Below, piece by piece: positions 1-9,021 of a stretch of DNA of 64,000 nt. Made by a program: the position numbers and the translations under genes. Each line of letters begins with the position of its first letter. Position 1 is the stretch's first letter. The notes under the pieces are model-generated. The model was not told where the DNA came from. It did not search any database and saw only the letters and a program-made list of their open reading frames with translations. The DNA comes from an uncultured Enterobacteriaceae bacterium (GTDB taxonomy: Bacteria > Pseudomonadota > Gammaproteobacteria > Enterobacterales > Enterobacteriaceae): contig CANRKT010000007.1 of assembly GCA_947631255.1 (NCBI GenBank), forward strand, positions 19,347-83,346, written 5' to 3'.

Positions 1-27
1 ATATGTTTCACAGCCCCTAAAATACTC

Positions 28-54
28 AGAGGGAAAACTCACGTTTTTCCCTCT
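28..54 (-). terminator. Hairpin downstream of udp, probable terminator
   Basis: AGAGGGAAAA pairs with TTTTCCCTCT around a 7-base loop, 13 bases after the udp stop. The T run on the minus strand after the stem is weak, so termination is inferred from the stem and its position. Confidence 0.5.
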
Positions 55-66
55 ACTGTCTGCCGT

Positions 67-828
67 CTACAGCAGGCGACGAGCCGCTTCGACGACAATT
101 TTTACTGCATGGCTTTCAGTTTTTTTCATCGTTTCAGCATTTGGGATCTCTTGCTGGGTACGGTTAACGATAACGCCGGCAACCATCCCCGCACGTAAGC
201 CTTGGCTTGCACACATGGTCAGCAGCGTTGCTGATTCCATTTCGTAGTTCATCACGCCCATTTGCTGCCACTCTTCCATAGAGTTTTTAAAGCGGCTCAC
301 AACACGGCCAGAGAAGGTGTCATAACGTTCCTGACCTGGGTAGAAGGTATCAGAAGAAGCGGTGACGCCGATATGTGTAGTGGCTCCCATTTCCTTCGCC
401 GCTTCTACCAGCGCGGTGGTACAAGCGAAGTCAGCAACGGCTGGGTATTCCATGGGTGCGAAGTGCAGGCTGGCACCGTCCAGACGAACAGATGCAGTAG
501 TGACCAGCACATCACCCACATTAATATTTGGCTGAATCGCACCGGTAGTGCCTATACGCAAGAAGGTACGAATACCTAATTGAGCCAGCTCTTCTACAGC
601 AATAGAGGTGGAAGGACCGCCAATTCCGGTTGAACACACGATAACCGCTTTGCCATCCAGTTCGGCACGCCAGGTAGTAAATTCACGGTGAGAGGCCAGT
701 TTGACTGGATTATCCATCAGAGCTGCGATTCTCTCCACTCGCTCCGGGTCTCCCGGAACAATGGCAACAGTAGCGCCCTGGAGATCGCTTTTAATCAGAC
801 CGAGATGGAAAACATCAGACTTAGACAT
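67..828 (-). CDS. udp: Uridine phosphorylase
   Basis: Cytosolic enzyme that splits uridine with phosphate into uracil and ribose-1-phosphate in pyrimidine salvage. The 253-residue product equals the E. coli Udp length and starts [11 protein letters not shown]. It has the nucleoside phosphorylase features IVPGDPERV near the N-terminus, [16 protein letters not shown] near residue 70 and [12 protein letters not shown] near residue 195. The ATG is preceded by GAGGAG seven bases away, which fixes the start. It is transcribed divergently from dlhH. Two CRP-like sites 52 bp apart lie in the shared upstream region, the arrangement known for CRP/CytR-controlled udp and deo promoters. Family identity is certain from near-full-length similarity to the E. 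coli protein as I remember it. Confidence 0.98.
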   Translation of the reverse strand: MSKSDVFHLGLIKSDLQGATVAIVPGDPERVERIAALMDNPVKLASHREFTTWRAELDGKAVIVCSTGIGGPSTSIAVEELAQLGIRTFLRIGTTGAIQPNINVGDVLVTTASVRLDGASLHFAPMEYPAVADFACTTALVEAAKEMGATTHIGVTASSDTFYPGQERYDTFSGRVVSRFKNSMEEWQQMGVMNYEMESATLLTMCASQGLRAGMVAGVIVNRTQQEIPNAETMKKTESHAVKIVVEAARRLL

Positions 829-872
829 AACAGACTCCTCTATAGAGTAAGCTTCAGGAGAAGCAAAGTAGT

Positions 873-878
873 ACTTTA
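873..878 (-). promoter_or_regulatory. Candidate udp -10 element
   Basis: On the minus strand this reads TAAAGT (4 of 6 to TATAAT). It lies where a -10 should be if the proximal CRP site is centred near -41. This is inferred from spacing only. Confidence 0.35.
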
Positions 879-899
879 CCTAACCCCTGGTGATAATTA

Positions 900-915
900 C
901 GTGACAAGCGTCACT
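900..915. promoter_or_regulatory. Proximal CRP site of udp
   Basis: CGTGACAAGCGTCACT matches the CRP consensus TGTGA-N6-TCACA at 8 of 10 positions and is symmetric in its core. Its centre at 907.5 is 52 bp from the second site. Confidence 0.65.
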
Positions 916-951
916 CTGAATGAAACTAATTACATTACTCTCATTAAAAAT

Positions 952-967
952 AGCGATCTGGATCACA
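952..967. promoter_or_regulatory. Distal CRP-like site of udp
   Basis: AGCGATCTGGATCACA has a perfect TCACA half and a weaker left half. The 52 bp centre-to-centre distance to the proximal site matches known CytR-regulated promoters, where CytR sits between two CRP dimers. I did not see clear CytR octamers. Confidence 0.5.
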
Positions 968-1078
968 ACTCATGGTTATTCGGCTTACTAATTAGGCATC
1001 AACAGCGCTTTTTCTTCGTCAAATTTGTTACTAATCCAGATTCGGGTTTTTAAACGGCATCCAAGCTTTGGAGAAACC

Positions 1079-1900
1079 ATGGCACAAAAAAAAGCGACAC
1101 AGGAAATATTAGCAGCAGATCCACTTTCCCTGTCTTCAACTGTGGTACATACCAAGGAAGATGTCATCTTATCGGGTGAAAAAACTATCCCGACCCAAGG
1201 TGAGAATATGCCGGCTTATTATGCCAGGCCCAAAAATATGTCAGACGCACTGCCGATTGTGATAGTTATTCAGGAAATATTTGGCGTAAACGAGCATATC
1301 CGTAGCCTCTGCCATCGCCTTGCCCAGCAAGGATATCTGGCTATCGCGCCGGAACTCTATTTTCGCCAGGGAGACCCACAGAACTATTCTGATATAGAAA
1401 CGTTACTGAACGAAGTCGTCGTTAAGGTTCCTGATGCTCAGGTGATGGCTGACCTTGATCATGTTGCGAGCTGGGCGTCACGTCATGGAGGTGACCCACA
1501 TCGTCTGATGGTCACCGGGTTTGGTTGGGGTGGGCGAATTGCCTGGCTCTATGCTGCGCATAATCCACAGTTAAAAGTGGCAGCGGCCTGGTATGGAAAA
1601 TTGAACGCCAGCAAAACACTGAATTCTCCACATCAACCCGTGGATATTGCCAGCCATCTTAATGCTCCGGTATTAGGTCTCTATGGTGAACAAGACACCA
1701 GTATTCCTCTAGAAAGCATTGAGACCATGCGACATGCACTACGAGCAGCGAATGCGACAGCAGAAATCATTGTTTATCCTGACGCGGGCCATGCGTTTAA
1801 TGCTGATCACCGCGCAAGTTATCACGCGGAATCGGCGCAAGATGGCTGGCAACGAATGCTCGAATGGTTTGCCCGCTTCGGGGTGAGCAACAGAAATTAA
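1079..1900 (+). CDS. dlhH: Dienelactone hydrolase family protein DlhH, nucleophile replaced
   Basis: Alpha/beta-hydrolase of the dienelactone hydrolase family (E. coli YsgA/DlhH), 273 residues. The start is the ATG at MAQKKATQ, preceded by GGAG five bases upstream; the longer ORF start at 1025 has no family support. The core runs VIQEIFGVNEHIR near residue 65, the nucleophile elbow near 149, and the acid and histidine motifs YGEQDTS and DAGHAFNAD. The elbow reads TGFGWGGR, whereas the family (and E. coli as I recall) has TGFCWGGR with the catalytic Cys. Codon 149 is GGT, one base from TGT. Asp and His are retained. The product may therefore lack hydrolase activity or use a different mechanism. 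The gene is convergent with metE. Confidence 0.93.
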   Translation: MAQKKATQEILAADPLSLSSTVVHTKEDVILSGEKTIPTQGENMPAYYARPKNMSDALPIVIVIQEIFGVNEHIRSLCHRLAQQGYLAIAPELYFRQGDPQNYSDIETLLNEVVVKVPDAQVMADLDHVASWASRHGGDPHRLMVTGFGWGGRIAWLYAAHNPQLKVAAAWYGKLNASKTLNSPHQPVDIASHLNAPVLGLYGEQDTSIPLESIETMRHALRAANATAEIIVYPDAGHAFNADHRASYHAESAQDGWQRMLEWFARFGVSNRN

Positions 1901-1921
1901 TGTTAAGAATGAGCGACCAGT

Positions 1922-1948
1922 AACGGGCAGAAAAACTTGCTGCCCGTT
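1922..1948. terminator. Hairpin between convergent dlhH and metE
   Basis: AACGGGCAG and CTGCCCGTT form a perfect 9-bp stem with a 9-base loop. An outer GAATGA/TCATTC pair flanks it. There is no strong T tract, so this could be a bidirectional terminator or a transcript-end stabiliser. Confidence 0.5.
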
Positions 1949-1955
1949 CATTCTC

Positions 1956-4220
1956 TTACTGTGAGTTACGTAAGTTTTGCGCAGCCTGAACCATATTGGC
2001 CAGAGCCTGACGCGTTTCTGGCCAGCCCCGGGTTTTCAGACCGCAGTCAGGGTTGACCCATAGCCGTTCAGTCGGAATACGATCAGCGGCTTTTTTCAAC
2101 AGCGCTTCGATCCACTCAATATCAGGCACATTAGGCGAGTGAATATCATAGACACCCGGTCCGATTTCGTTAGGGTATTCAAATGCTTCGAATGCTGCCA
2201 GCAATTCCATATCAGAGCGCGACGTTTCAATGGTAATCACATCCGCATCCAGCGCGGCAATCGACGACATAATATCGTTAAACTCGCTATAACACATATG
2301 CGTATGGATCTGCGTATCGTCCCGCACGACAGCTGCATTCAGACGGAAGGCTTCTACGCTCCAGTTCAGATAAGCCGGCCAGTCTGACTGACGTAACGGC
2401 AATCCTTCACGCAGGGCGGGTTCATCAATCTGAATAATACCAATTCCTGCTGCTTCTAAATCAGCGACTTCATCCCGCAGTGCGAGAGCGATTTGCTTCG
2501 CAATGGTCTCACGGGAAATATCTTCGCGCGGGAAGGACCAGCACAGAAGGGTGACCGGGCCTGTTAGCATGCCTTTTACGGGCTTATCCGTCAGAGACTG
2601 GGCATATTTAGCCCACTCTACTGTAATAGGCTCTGGACGGCTGATATCTCCGATAATTATCGGGGGTTTAACACAACGAGAGCCATAACTCTGAACCCAG
2701 CCATTCTGCGTAAACACAAAACCATCCAAATGTTCACCAAAATATTCCACCATATCGTTACGTTCAGCTTCACCGTGAACTAAGACATCAAGGCCAAGGC
2801 GTTCCTGCTCTGCAATAGCTTGCTTAATATGTTCAGCGATACCGGTACGATAACTATTGCTATCCAGCGTCCCTTTCTTAAAGTCCAGACGCAGGCCACG
2901 AATTTCAGTGGTTTGTGGAAAAGATCCGATGGTGGTGGTCGGCCATACAGGTAAATTAAAGCGCTGACGCTGAGCGGCAGCACGCAGGATATAGGCGCTT
3001 TCACGCTGGCTGTCTTTAGCGGTAATATCTGCCAGCCGCTGTGCAACCGCAGCGTTATGTACCCGATTCGAGTGACGCCGGGCCTGAATCGGTGCGCTCC
3101 ACTCAGCCACTTTCGTCGTTTCATTGCTGTTCAATGCCTGGGTCAGCAGTGCCAGCTCAGTGCATTTTTGCAGTGCAAAGGCAAACCAGCTCTTCACTTC
3201 GTTATCCAGCCGTGTTTCCACACTGAGATCAATCGGGCTGTGTAGTAGCGAGCAAGAAGAGGCAACCCATAACGGGCGTTTATCAACAATCTCTTTTAGC
3301 TGCTGATATTTTTCGCTCAGGTCAGTCCGCCAGACATTACGGCCGTTAATCACACCAGCAGAGAGTAACCAGTCCGCAGGCAGTTGCTGATGAATATGGT
3401 TGATATCATCGTTACCCTGCACAAAATCAATGTGTAGTCCCTGCACAGGTAACGCTGTGATGGTAGCAAGGTTTGGCGTCACACCTTCAAAGTAGGTGGT
3501 CAGCAGTACTTTCACCTGCCCTGCCAGAGCATCGTATGCTGGCTGATATGCCGCCAGCCACTCTGGTGGTAATTCGAGGACCAAGGCAGGTTCATCAATC
3601 TGTACCCACTCAATACCGCGATCGGCCAGTTCAGCCAGCACTTGCTGATAAACAGGCAGGATATCTTTCAGCAGACTCAGCCTTTCAAATTGCTCGCCTT
3701 TCACTTTCCCCAGCCACAAGTAAGTCATCGGGCCCAGTAATACTGGTTTGACGTTATGGCCCAGTGCCAGCGCTTCATCGACCTCATCCAGCAACTGAGT
3801 CCAGGTGAGTTTAAACGCCTGGCCCAGACTGAACTCCGGCACCATATAGTGATAGTTAGTGTTAAACCATTTGGTCATTTCAGCGGCAGCAGCAGGTTCA
3901 CCCGTGGGTGCGCGACCACGACCAATACGGAACAGAGTATCGATATCAACGCTGCCGTCCTGATTCTGATGACGAGCAGGAACATTGCCCAGTAACAGAC
4001 TGGTAGTCAGAACATGATCATACCAGGCAAAATCACCTACTGGCACTAATTCCACACCGGCTTGTTTTTGTTGTTCCCAGTGACGGCTACGAAGTTCACG
4101 GCCAGTGGCTAAAAGTTCAGCCTGAGAAAGCGTTCCCGCCCAATAGCTTTCTTGTGCTTTTTTGAGTTCGCGTCGCAGGCCGATGCGTGGGAATCCGAGA
4201 GTATGATTATGGATAGTCAT
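1956..4220 (-). CDS. metE: Cobalamin-independent methionine synthase
   Basis: Transfers the methyl group of 5-methyltetrahydropteroyltri-L-glutamate to homocysteine, the last step of methionine synthesis without B12. The 754 residues match E. coli MetE (753). The N-terminal pterin-binding half opens with [15 protein letters not shown]. The C-terminal catalytic half carries the zinc ligands in HTHMCYSEF and in [11 protein letters not shown], with the conserved [11 protein letters not shown] at the start of the second barrel near residue 430. The start ATG follows TGAGG. It is divergent from metR, its activator, with 228 bp between them. MetJ-like boxes are visible close to metR. Confidence 0.98.
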   Translation of the reverse strand: MTIHNHTLGFPRIGLRRELKKAQESYWAGTLSQAELLATGRELRSRHWEQQKQAGVELVPVGDFAWYDHVLTTSLLLGNVPARHQNQDGSVDIDTLFRIGRGRAPTGEPAAAAEMTKWFNTNYHYMVPEFSLGQAFKLTWTQLLDEVDEALALGHNVKPVLLGPMTYLWLGKVKGEQFERLSLLKDILPVYQQVLAELADRGIEWVQIDEPALVLELPPEWLAAYQPAYDALAGQVKVLLTTYFEGVTPNLATITALPVQGLHIDFVQGNDDINHIHQQLPADWLLSAGVINGRNVWRTDLSEKYQQLKEIVDKRPLWVASSCSLLHSPIDLSVETRLDNEVKSWFAFALQKCTELALLTQALNSNETTKVAEWSAPIQARRHSNRVHNAAVAQRLADITAKDSQRESAYILRAAAQRQRFNLPVWPTTTIGSFPQTTEIRGLRLDFKKGTLDSNSYRTGIAEHIKQAIAEQERLGLDVLVHGEAERNDMVEYFGEHLDGFVFTQNGWVQSYGSRCVKPPIIIGDISRPEPITVEWAKYAQSLTDKPVKGMLTGPVTLLCWSFPREDISRETIAKQIALALRDEVADLEAAGIGIIQIDEPALREGLPLRQSDWPAYLNWSVEAFRLNAAVVRDDTQIHTHMCYSEFNDIMSSIAALDADVITIETSRSDMELLAAFEAFEYPNEIGPGVYDIHSPNVPDIEWIEALLKKAADRIPTERLWVNPDCGLKTRGWPETRQALANMVQAAQNLRNSQ

Positions 4221-4361
4221 GCTAATGCCTCATTTAAATTAGGTATCCGGCTGAATCTCTACTTCGGGCAAGGGCATGGACACTTGTTTTCCCAGAACTT
4301 ACACAAGTTAATAATCAGTCGGTGAATACAGGTTGTCGTTTTTTCTGTTCAAAAACATTTT

Positions 4362-4385
4362 AGCCATCCAGATGTTTACACATCC
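4362..4385. promoter_or_regulatory. Candidate tandem Met boxes (MetJ operator)
   Basis: Three consecutive 8-mers, AGCCATCC, AGATGTTT and ACACATCC, match the met box AGACGTCT at 5, 6 and 5 of 8 positions in the metE-metR intergenic region. MetJ control of this region is known in E. coli. The match is modest and no clear MetR TGAA-N5-TTCA site was found elsewhere in the gap. Confidence 0.35.
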
Positions 4386-4448
4386 ATAATCCGCAGGTAC
4401 TGTGTATTCCTCAAGCGCAATTTGCTCATGGCGAAATGAAGGATTCTC

Positions 4449-5402
4449 ATGATAGAAATAAAACATCTGCGAACTCTACAAGCTTTGCGAAGTAGCGGTT
4501 CCCTTGCGGCGGCGGCGGCGACCTTGCATCAGACCCAGTCAGCCCTTTCTCACCAGTTCAGTGACCTGGAACAGCGGCTTGGGTTTCGCTTATTTATTCG
4601 GAAAAGTCAGCCATTGCGCTTTACGCCACAAGGTGAAATTCTATTGCAGTTAGCACAGCAAGTACTGCCACAAATCGCTCATGCCCTGCAAAACTGTAAT
4701 GAGCCGCACCAGACTAGGTTGCGCATCGCTATCGAATGTCATAGCTGTATTCAGTGGCTTACGCCAGCACTGGAGAGCTTTCGTCAGGACTGGCCTCAGG
4801 TGGAAATGGACTTTAAATCTGGCGTGACTTTCGATCCGCAACCTGCGTTGCAGCAGGGGGAACTGGATATTGTTCTGACTTCCGAGATCCTGCCGCGCAG
4901 TGAGCTACACTATTCGCCGATGTTTGATTTTGAAGTACGCCTGGTACTGGCTCCCCAACATCCGCTAGCAGGTAAAGCGCGGATTGAGCCAGAAGATTTA
5001 AGCGATGAAACGGTACTGATTTATCCCGTTCAACGTCAGCGCCTTGATATATGGCGTAACTTCTTGCAACCCGCCGGCATCAGCCCGGCATTAAAAAGTG
5101 TCGATAATACTTTGCTACTGATTCAGATGGTGTCAGCCAATATGGGTATTGCTGCTCTACCACACTGGGTGGTGGAAAGCTTTGAACGTCAGGGATTACT
5201 CGTGACCAAACCACTGGGGAACGGATTATGGAGCCGACTGTACGCTGCGGTCCGTAATGGAGAACAGCGTCAGCCGATAACCGAGGCATTTATTCGTTCA
5301 ACGCGTCAGCACGCTTGTGAGCGTCTGCCTTTTGTTCGCAGCGCGGAACGACCCAACGCTGATTTACCCACAGCGAGGCCATTATCACTGAGCCACCAAT
5401 AA
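4449..5402 (+). CDS. metR: LysR-type activator of metE/metH, homocysteine-responsive
   Basis: LysR-family regulator that activates metE with homocysteine as co-inducer. It has 317 residues, identical in length to E. coli MetR. The winged helix-turn-helix occupies about residues 1-60 ([18 protein letters not shown]), followed by the periplasmic-binding-like effector domain with [15 protein letters not shown] near residue 93. GAAGGA stands 5 bases before the ATG. It is divergent from metE. Its 3' end overlaps the 3' end of the convergent bioP gene by 113 bases, and both proteins have their normal family lengths, so neither is extended by accident. Confidence 0.97.
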   Translation: MIEIKHLRTLQALRSSGSLAAAAATLHQTQSALSHQFSDLEQRLGFRLFIRKSQPLRFTPQGEILLQLAQQVLPQIAHALQNCNEPHQTRLRIAIECHSCIQWLTPALESFRQDWPQVEMDFKSGVTFDPQPALQQGELDIVLTSEILPRSELHYSPMFDFEVRLVLAPQHPLAGKARIEPEDLSDETVLIYPVQRQRLDIWRNFLQPAGISPALKSVDNTLLLIQMVSANMGIAALPHWVVESFERQGLLVTKPLGNGLWSRLYAAVRNGEQRQPITEAFIRSTRQHACERLPFVRSAERPNADLPTARPLSLSHQ

Positions 5403-6189
5403 TAAAACTCGGCCAGTGAGGCTGTGTCTGCCAAATCGCGAGGTTGACCAGCAGTCCGGCAGGGATAAGGGCATTGTTCATAATCCCCAGGGTACCGGCA
5501 TCCACTTGGGTAGCACCGTAGTTCCAGAGGAAATACCCCAGTCCGGAAGCACCAATGCCCAGCCAGATAAGAATGCCCCACTGTAATGTGGTGGTGGGTA
5601 GTTTCTCGGAGCTTCCCAACATAAACCACGCAATCACAACAGTAATAAATGCCCCAAGGTAGAACCAGGAGAAAGCACTATGCTGTGGCATCGGATGGAT
5701 TTCCATCAACCGCTTATACCCCACCATACCGACAGCGAAACAGATATTCGCCCCCTGTATTAATAGCAATCCAGTCCAGAAATTGTCGCTCACCTGAGAG
5801 TAACGAATGATCGCCGCGCCTATAACCGCCAGCAGGGTACTAAAAGCATAGCCCCAGCGTAGTTTCGTCCCTCTTAGCAGGTCATAAGTCAGCGTGATAT
5901 ATAACGGCGTCATCACGGTAAACAGTAAAAATTCGGGAACGGTCAGATAGAGATAAGCCCGGAAACTGAATAAGTACATGGCTCCTAGCTGGAGAGCGCC
6001 GAGTAGCATATACAGCAGGAGCACTTTCAGGCTGTAGCCTTTGAAACGCAGAAATGGCAGAAATACGAGGGCAGCAAGTCCGACACGAACCAGCACAGAA
6101 AAGTAGCTGTCAACTTGTCCGGCAAGATACTCGCCGATCAGGCTAAACGAAAAAGCCCAGAGTAGGGTCGCAATAATAAGTAATGGCAC
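5290..6189 (-). CDS. bioP: EamA-family biotin transporter (YigM/BioP)
   Basis: Inner-membrane transporter with about ten hydrophobic helices in two EamA repeats, homologous to E. coli YigM, identified as a biotin importer. I place the start at a GTG, because the residues that follow ([15 protein letters not shown]) align with the E. coli N-terminus and ACGGA lies at a better distance from it. The ORF track start is a TTG two codons upstream (6195), only 3 bases from that ribosome-binding sequence. The charged C-terminal tail ([16 protein letters not shown]) lies antisense to the last 37 codons of metR. Confidence 0.9.
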   Translation of the reverse strand: MPLLIIATLLWAFSFSLIGEYLAGQVDSYFSVLVRVGLAALVFLPFLRFKGYSLKVLLLYMLLGALQLGAMYLFSFRAYLYLTVPEFLLFTVMTPLYITLTYDLLRGTKLRWGYAFSTLLAVIGAAIIRYSQVSDNFWTGLLLIQGANICFAVGMVGYKRLMEIHPMPQHSAFSWFYLGAFITVVIAWFMLGSSEKLPTTTLQWGILIWLGIGASGLGYFLWNYGATQVDAGTLGIMNNALIPAGLLVNLAIWQTQPHWPSFIIGGSVIMASLWVNQRWVVPRCEQKADAHKRADALNE

Positions 6190-6293
6190 AGTCAATTATC
6201 CGTCAGGAAAGAACTGTGCCATTGTAACCAGAATGAAAACCTGGGGTTTTATTATTTAGTTTACCAGTGGTTAAAATATAACCATATGTTTAA

Positions 6294-7103
6294 TTAATCT
6301 GCCTGTAAGTACAGTTTACGTAAGTAACGCGGAACCGCATTATCAGCATTGCTGCCAATCACTTCCAGATGTGGAAGCTTTTCTTTAAGGCGCTGATGAG
6401 CATTGCTCATAATACAGCCTTTCCCGGCCATACTGAGCATTTCTGCATCATTCATCCCATCACCAAAAGCAATGCAGTCAGATAGTTCATACCCCAGCGC
6501 TTTGGCGACGGCTTCAAGAGCATGTCCTTTTGAGACTCCCCCCTGCATAACTTCAAGGCAGGTCAGAGTAGAAAAACTCACGTTAACTTTGTCACCCCAG
6601 ATCGCATTGATTTCTTGTTCCAGTACCAGTAGTTCTTCATGAGTCGCACCCGTGAAGTACACTTTACTGACATTGTCGGCAGACAACGTGGCAGGATCGT
6701 CAAACAGGATATAGGTAAATTTACCCTCTTTAAAATACTCGAGATCTTCCGGGCTATGACGATTGGTAAACCAGTCATCACCGCAATAGACGTTAGTTAT
6801 CATCCTTGGATGATTAGCCACTATCTTGAACAGGCTACGGGCGATATCAGGAGCCAGATCATGAGAAAAAATCAGCTTGTTGTCGGGATCATGAACTCGG
6901 GCTCCGTTAGAGGTGATCATATAAGACTTGATCCCCAGATTGTCACGGATCTGTCCCACATCGATATAGTGGCGTCCTGTGGCAAAAACGAAGTGGATAT
7001 CTTCTGCAGTAAGCAATTTTAACGTTTCTTTTGCGTACGCAGAGAGAAAATGATCGGGTGACAGCAACGTGCCGTCTAAGTCAGAAGCAACTACATGATA
7101 CAT
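6294..7103 (-). CDS. yigL: HAD-family phosphatase YigL (pyridoxal phosphate phosphatase)
   Basis: Cof-type haloacid dehalogenase phosphatase of 269 residues. In E. coli YigL hydrolyses pyridoxal phosphate and sugar phosphates. Motif I is ASDLDGTLLSP near residue 7 with the nucleophile Asp, motif II is the Thr/Ser region around FATGRH, and motifs III/IV are the Lys in GGVSKGHAL and FGDGMNDAEML near residue 215. A cap domain lies between motifs II and III. A GGAGG stands rather far (12 bases) from the ATG, but no better start exists. It lies 32 bases downstream of pldB on the same strand, so the two are probably co-transcribed. Confidence 0.95.
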   Translation of the reverse strand: MYHVVASDLDGTLLSPDHFLSAYAKETLKLLTAEDIHFVFATGRHYIDVGQIRDNLGIKSYMITSNGARVHDPDNKLIFSHDLAPDIARSLFKIVANHPRMITNVYCGDDWFTNRHSPEDLEYFKEGKFTYILFDDPATLSADNVSKVYFTGATHEELLVLEQEINAIWGDKVNVSFSTLTCLEVMQGGVSKGHALEAVAKALGYELSDCIAFGDGMNDAEMLSMAGKGCIMSNAHQRLKEKLPHLEVIGSNADNAVPRYLRKLYLQAD

Positions 7104-7135
7104 AGAATTCGTGAACCTCCGCCTGTAAACAGGAA

Positions 7136-8128
7136 TTAGTGATATTGCTCGAAGAAAGCGAGAATGGCATTCAATGCCCTGGCACGCATATCGTCCTTTT
7201 CAAACAGAATTTCATGATACGCCCCCTCTATGACGTAAGGTATTTCTCCCTCACAAGGGTAGCCCGCCGCAGCTCTAAGCTGGCAGAAACGAAGATGCGC
7301 CCGGTTATCCACCACACGTTCCTCTTCTGCTTGTAATAAAAAAATCGGCGTGGTGATAGCCGTTGCTCCAGCCAGCACTTTCTCCCCCGCGATTATCCCT
7401 TCACGTACCCAATGCAGAGTAGGTCCTCCTACTCTTAATGCTGGCTCGTCAGCATAAAACCGTAAATTTCGTCGATAGCGTGCTTCGCTATGCGTCAAGA
7501 CATTCATATGGAAGGGCAGTGCTCGCCAGCGTCCCGTCCCTAATGCGTATTTTTCCCGCACCTGAGGGTATCCTTCAGCCCAGTCAAGGATATGACGTAC
7601 GATCCATTCCGGCCAGCGCACAATAATACCAAACATGGGGGCACACAGGGCGACAGCATCAAAAGCATCAGCATTCTTTTCAAGCCAGAGAGCGGCAATG
7701 GCCCCGCCCATTGAATGGGCCAGTAAATAGCGTTTCTGCCATTTTCCAGGCACCAGCTCATGCTGGTAAAACAGATTAAAATCTTCAACATAATCGGTAA
7801 AGTTAACGACGTGACCACGATGTGAATCTGAAAGTAAGCGTCCTGAACGTCCCTGACCACGATGATCGATGATTAAAACATCATAACCACTATGGAATAG
7901 GTCATAGGCCAGTTCGGCATATTTTACATAACTCTCAATTCTGCCGGGACACACCACCACCACCCGCTGATGCTGCGGTGAACAAAACCGGACATAACGA
8001 ACACGAACCTGATCTACCCCAGTAAACTCGCACTCCTCCCGCATTCGCCAGAATTGGGTCAGTGGGCCGGTAGCAAAAGAGGCAAATTTTAACTCACGTT
8101 GTAACCATTCATTTTTCTGCGAAGACAT
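7136..8128 (-). CDS. pldB: Lysophospholipase L2
   Basis: Alpha/beta-hydrolase that removes the remaining acyl chain from lysophospholipids at the inner membrane. It has 330 residues, about ten fewer than E. coli PldB because of a shorter C-terminus. The catalytic Ser lies in LAHSMGGAIAA near residue 140, the Asp in EERVVDNR and the His in GAYHEILFEK near residue 312. It is followed 32 bases later by yigL, as in E. coli. The outer-membrane phospholipase gene pldA, which in E. coli lies beyond recQ, is absent from this window. Confidence 0.95.
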   Translation of the reverse strand: MSSQKNEWLQRELKFASFATGPLTQFWRMREECEFTGVDQVRVRYVRFCSPQHQRVVVVCPGRIESYVKYAELAYDLFHSGYDVLIIDHRGQGRSGRLLSDSHRGHVVNFTDYVEDFNLFYQHELVPGKWQKRYLLAHSMGGAIAALWLEKNADAFDAVALCAPMFGIIVRWPEWIVRHILDWAEGYPQVREKYALGTGRWRALPFHMNVLTHSEARYRRNLRFYADEPALRVGGPTLHWVREGIIAGEKVLAGATAITTPIFLLQAEEERVVDNRAHLRFCQLRAAAGYPCEGEIPYVIEGAYHEILFEKDDMRARALNAILAFFEQYH

Positions 8129-8226
8129 AAGAACTCACACCGCCTGGCAGCTGTTTTGAAGTAGATAGCGTCCATTTCTACAATAGCGTATTGTGGCATA
8201 AAAGTCCGTTTTCAGGGAACATCGGT

Positions 8227-8847
8227 ATGACGTTTGAGTGGTGGTTAACCTATCTTGTAACCACAATAATATTAAGCCTTTCGCCGGGATCGGGTGCTAT
8301 CAACACTATGACCACAGCGATTAACCACGGCTATCGTAAAACGTTTGCCTCTATTGTCGGGCTACAGGCCGGTCTGACCATCCATATCGTTTTAGTCGGT
8401 ATTGGACTAGGAACCCTGTTTTCTCGCTCAGTGCTGGCCTTCGAGGTTCTTAAATGGGCAGGTGCCGCCTACCTGATTTGGTTAGGTGTTCAACAATGGC
8501 GTGCCGCAGGTTCTATTGATCTGAAAACACAGAGCAACAGCCAGCCGCGTAGTAAGCTGTTTAAGCGTGCGATACTGGTGAATCTGACTAACCCTAAAAG
8601 TATCGTATTTCTTGCAGCACTGTTCCCACAGTTTATCGATCCTGCCCAACCCCAGGTGATGCAGTATCTGATTCTCGGCGCGACGACAGTGGTGGTCGAT
8701 ATTATCGTGATGATAGGCTATGCAACGCTCGCAACACGCATTGCTATCTGGATAAAAGAACCGCATCAAGTGAAGGCACTGAATCGGATATTTGGCTCAT
8801 TATTTGTGCTGGTTGCAGCGCTGCTGGCCAGTGCGCGTCATGCTTGA
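8227..8847 (+). CDS. rhtB: Homoserine/homoserine lactone efflux protein
   Basis: LysE/RhtB-family inner-membrane exporter with about six hydrophobic segments. I start at [10 protein letters not shown], which gives 206 residues, the same as E. coli RhtB; the ORF track's earlier ATG at 8191 adds twelve unsupported residues. The family signature [19 protein letters not shown] is near residue 18, and [18 protein letters not shown] is near residue 118. Similarity to RhtB is clearly higher than to RhtC. E. coli has rhtC between rhtB and recQ; here only 174 bases separate them and rhtC is gone. It is divergent from pldB. Confidence 0.95.
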   Translation: MTFEWWLTYLVTTIILSLSPGSGAINTMTTAINHGYRKTFASIVGLQAGLTIHIVLVGIGLGTLFSRSVLAFEVLKWAGAAYLIWLGVQQWRAAGSIDLKTQSNSQPRSKLFKRAILVNLTNPKSIVFLAALFPQFIDPAQPQVMQYLILGATTVVVDIIVMIGYATLATRIAIWIKEPHQVKALNRIFGSLFVLVAALLASARHA

Positions 8848-8989
8848 TGAGTAGGATGTCTGACACTTAAAAGCCTATGGGCGATGCGGTGCTGAATGAG
8901 CTATCCTCGCTCATGTGCTTACCCTTTCATGATCCTGCCCGCCTGTTTGGATAATCCATTGAAAAAGCTGGAGAGGTCACTTTCATCGC

Positions 8990-9007
8990 TATCCCCCAAG
9001 GGGGATA
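8990..9007. repeat. Short perfect hairpin between rhtB and recQ
   Basis: TATCCCCC-AA-GGGGGATA is an 8-bp inverted repeat with a 2-base centre, just downstream of both convergent stops. No T tract follows on either strand. It may end one of the transcripts or be what remains at the rhtC deletion point. Confidence 0.4.
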
Positions 9008-9021
9008 AACTTCAGTCCCTC

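Noticed and set aside
262-1053. ORFs 262..579 and 688..1053 opposite or beside udp
   Set aside because: They are shadows of udp or run through its promoter; the translations show no family similarity and udp is certain.
1739-4000. Several 60-114 residue ORFs in and around metE and dlhH
   Set aside because: All lie antisense or out of frame to conserved genes and have no recognisable motif.
4437-4449. TGAAGGATTCTCA as a MetR operator
   Set aside because: It matches TGAA-N5-TTCA at 7 of 8 positions but overlaps the metR ribosome-binding sequence and start codon, so it is more likely chance.
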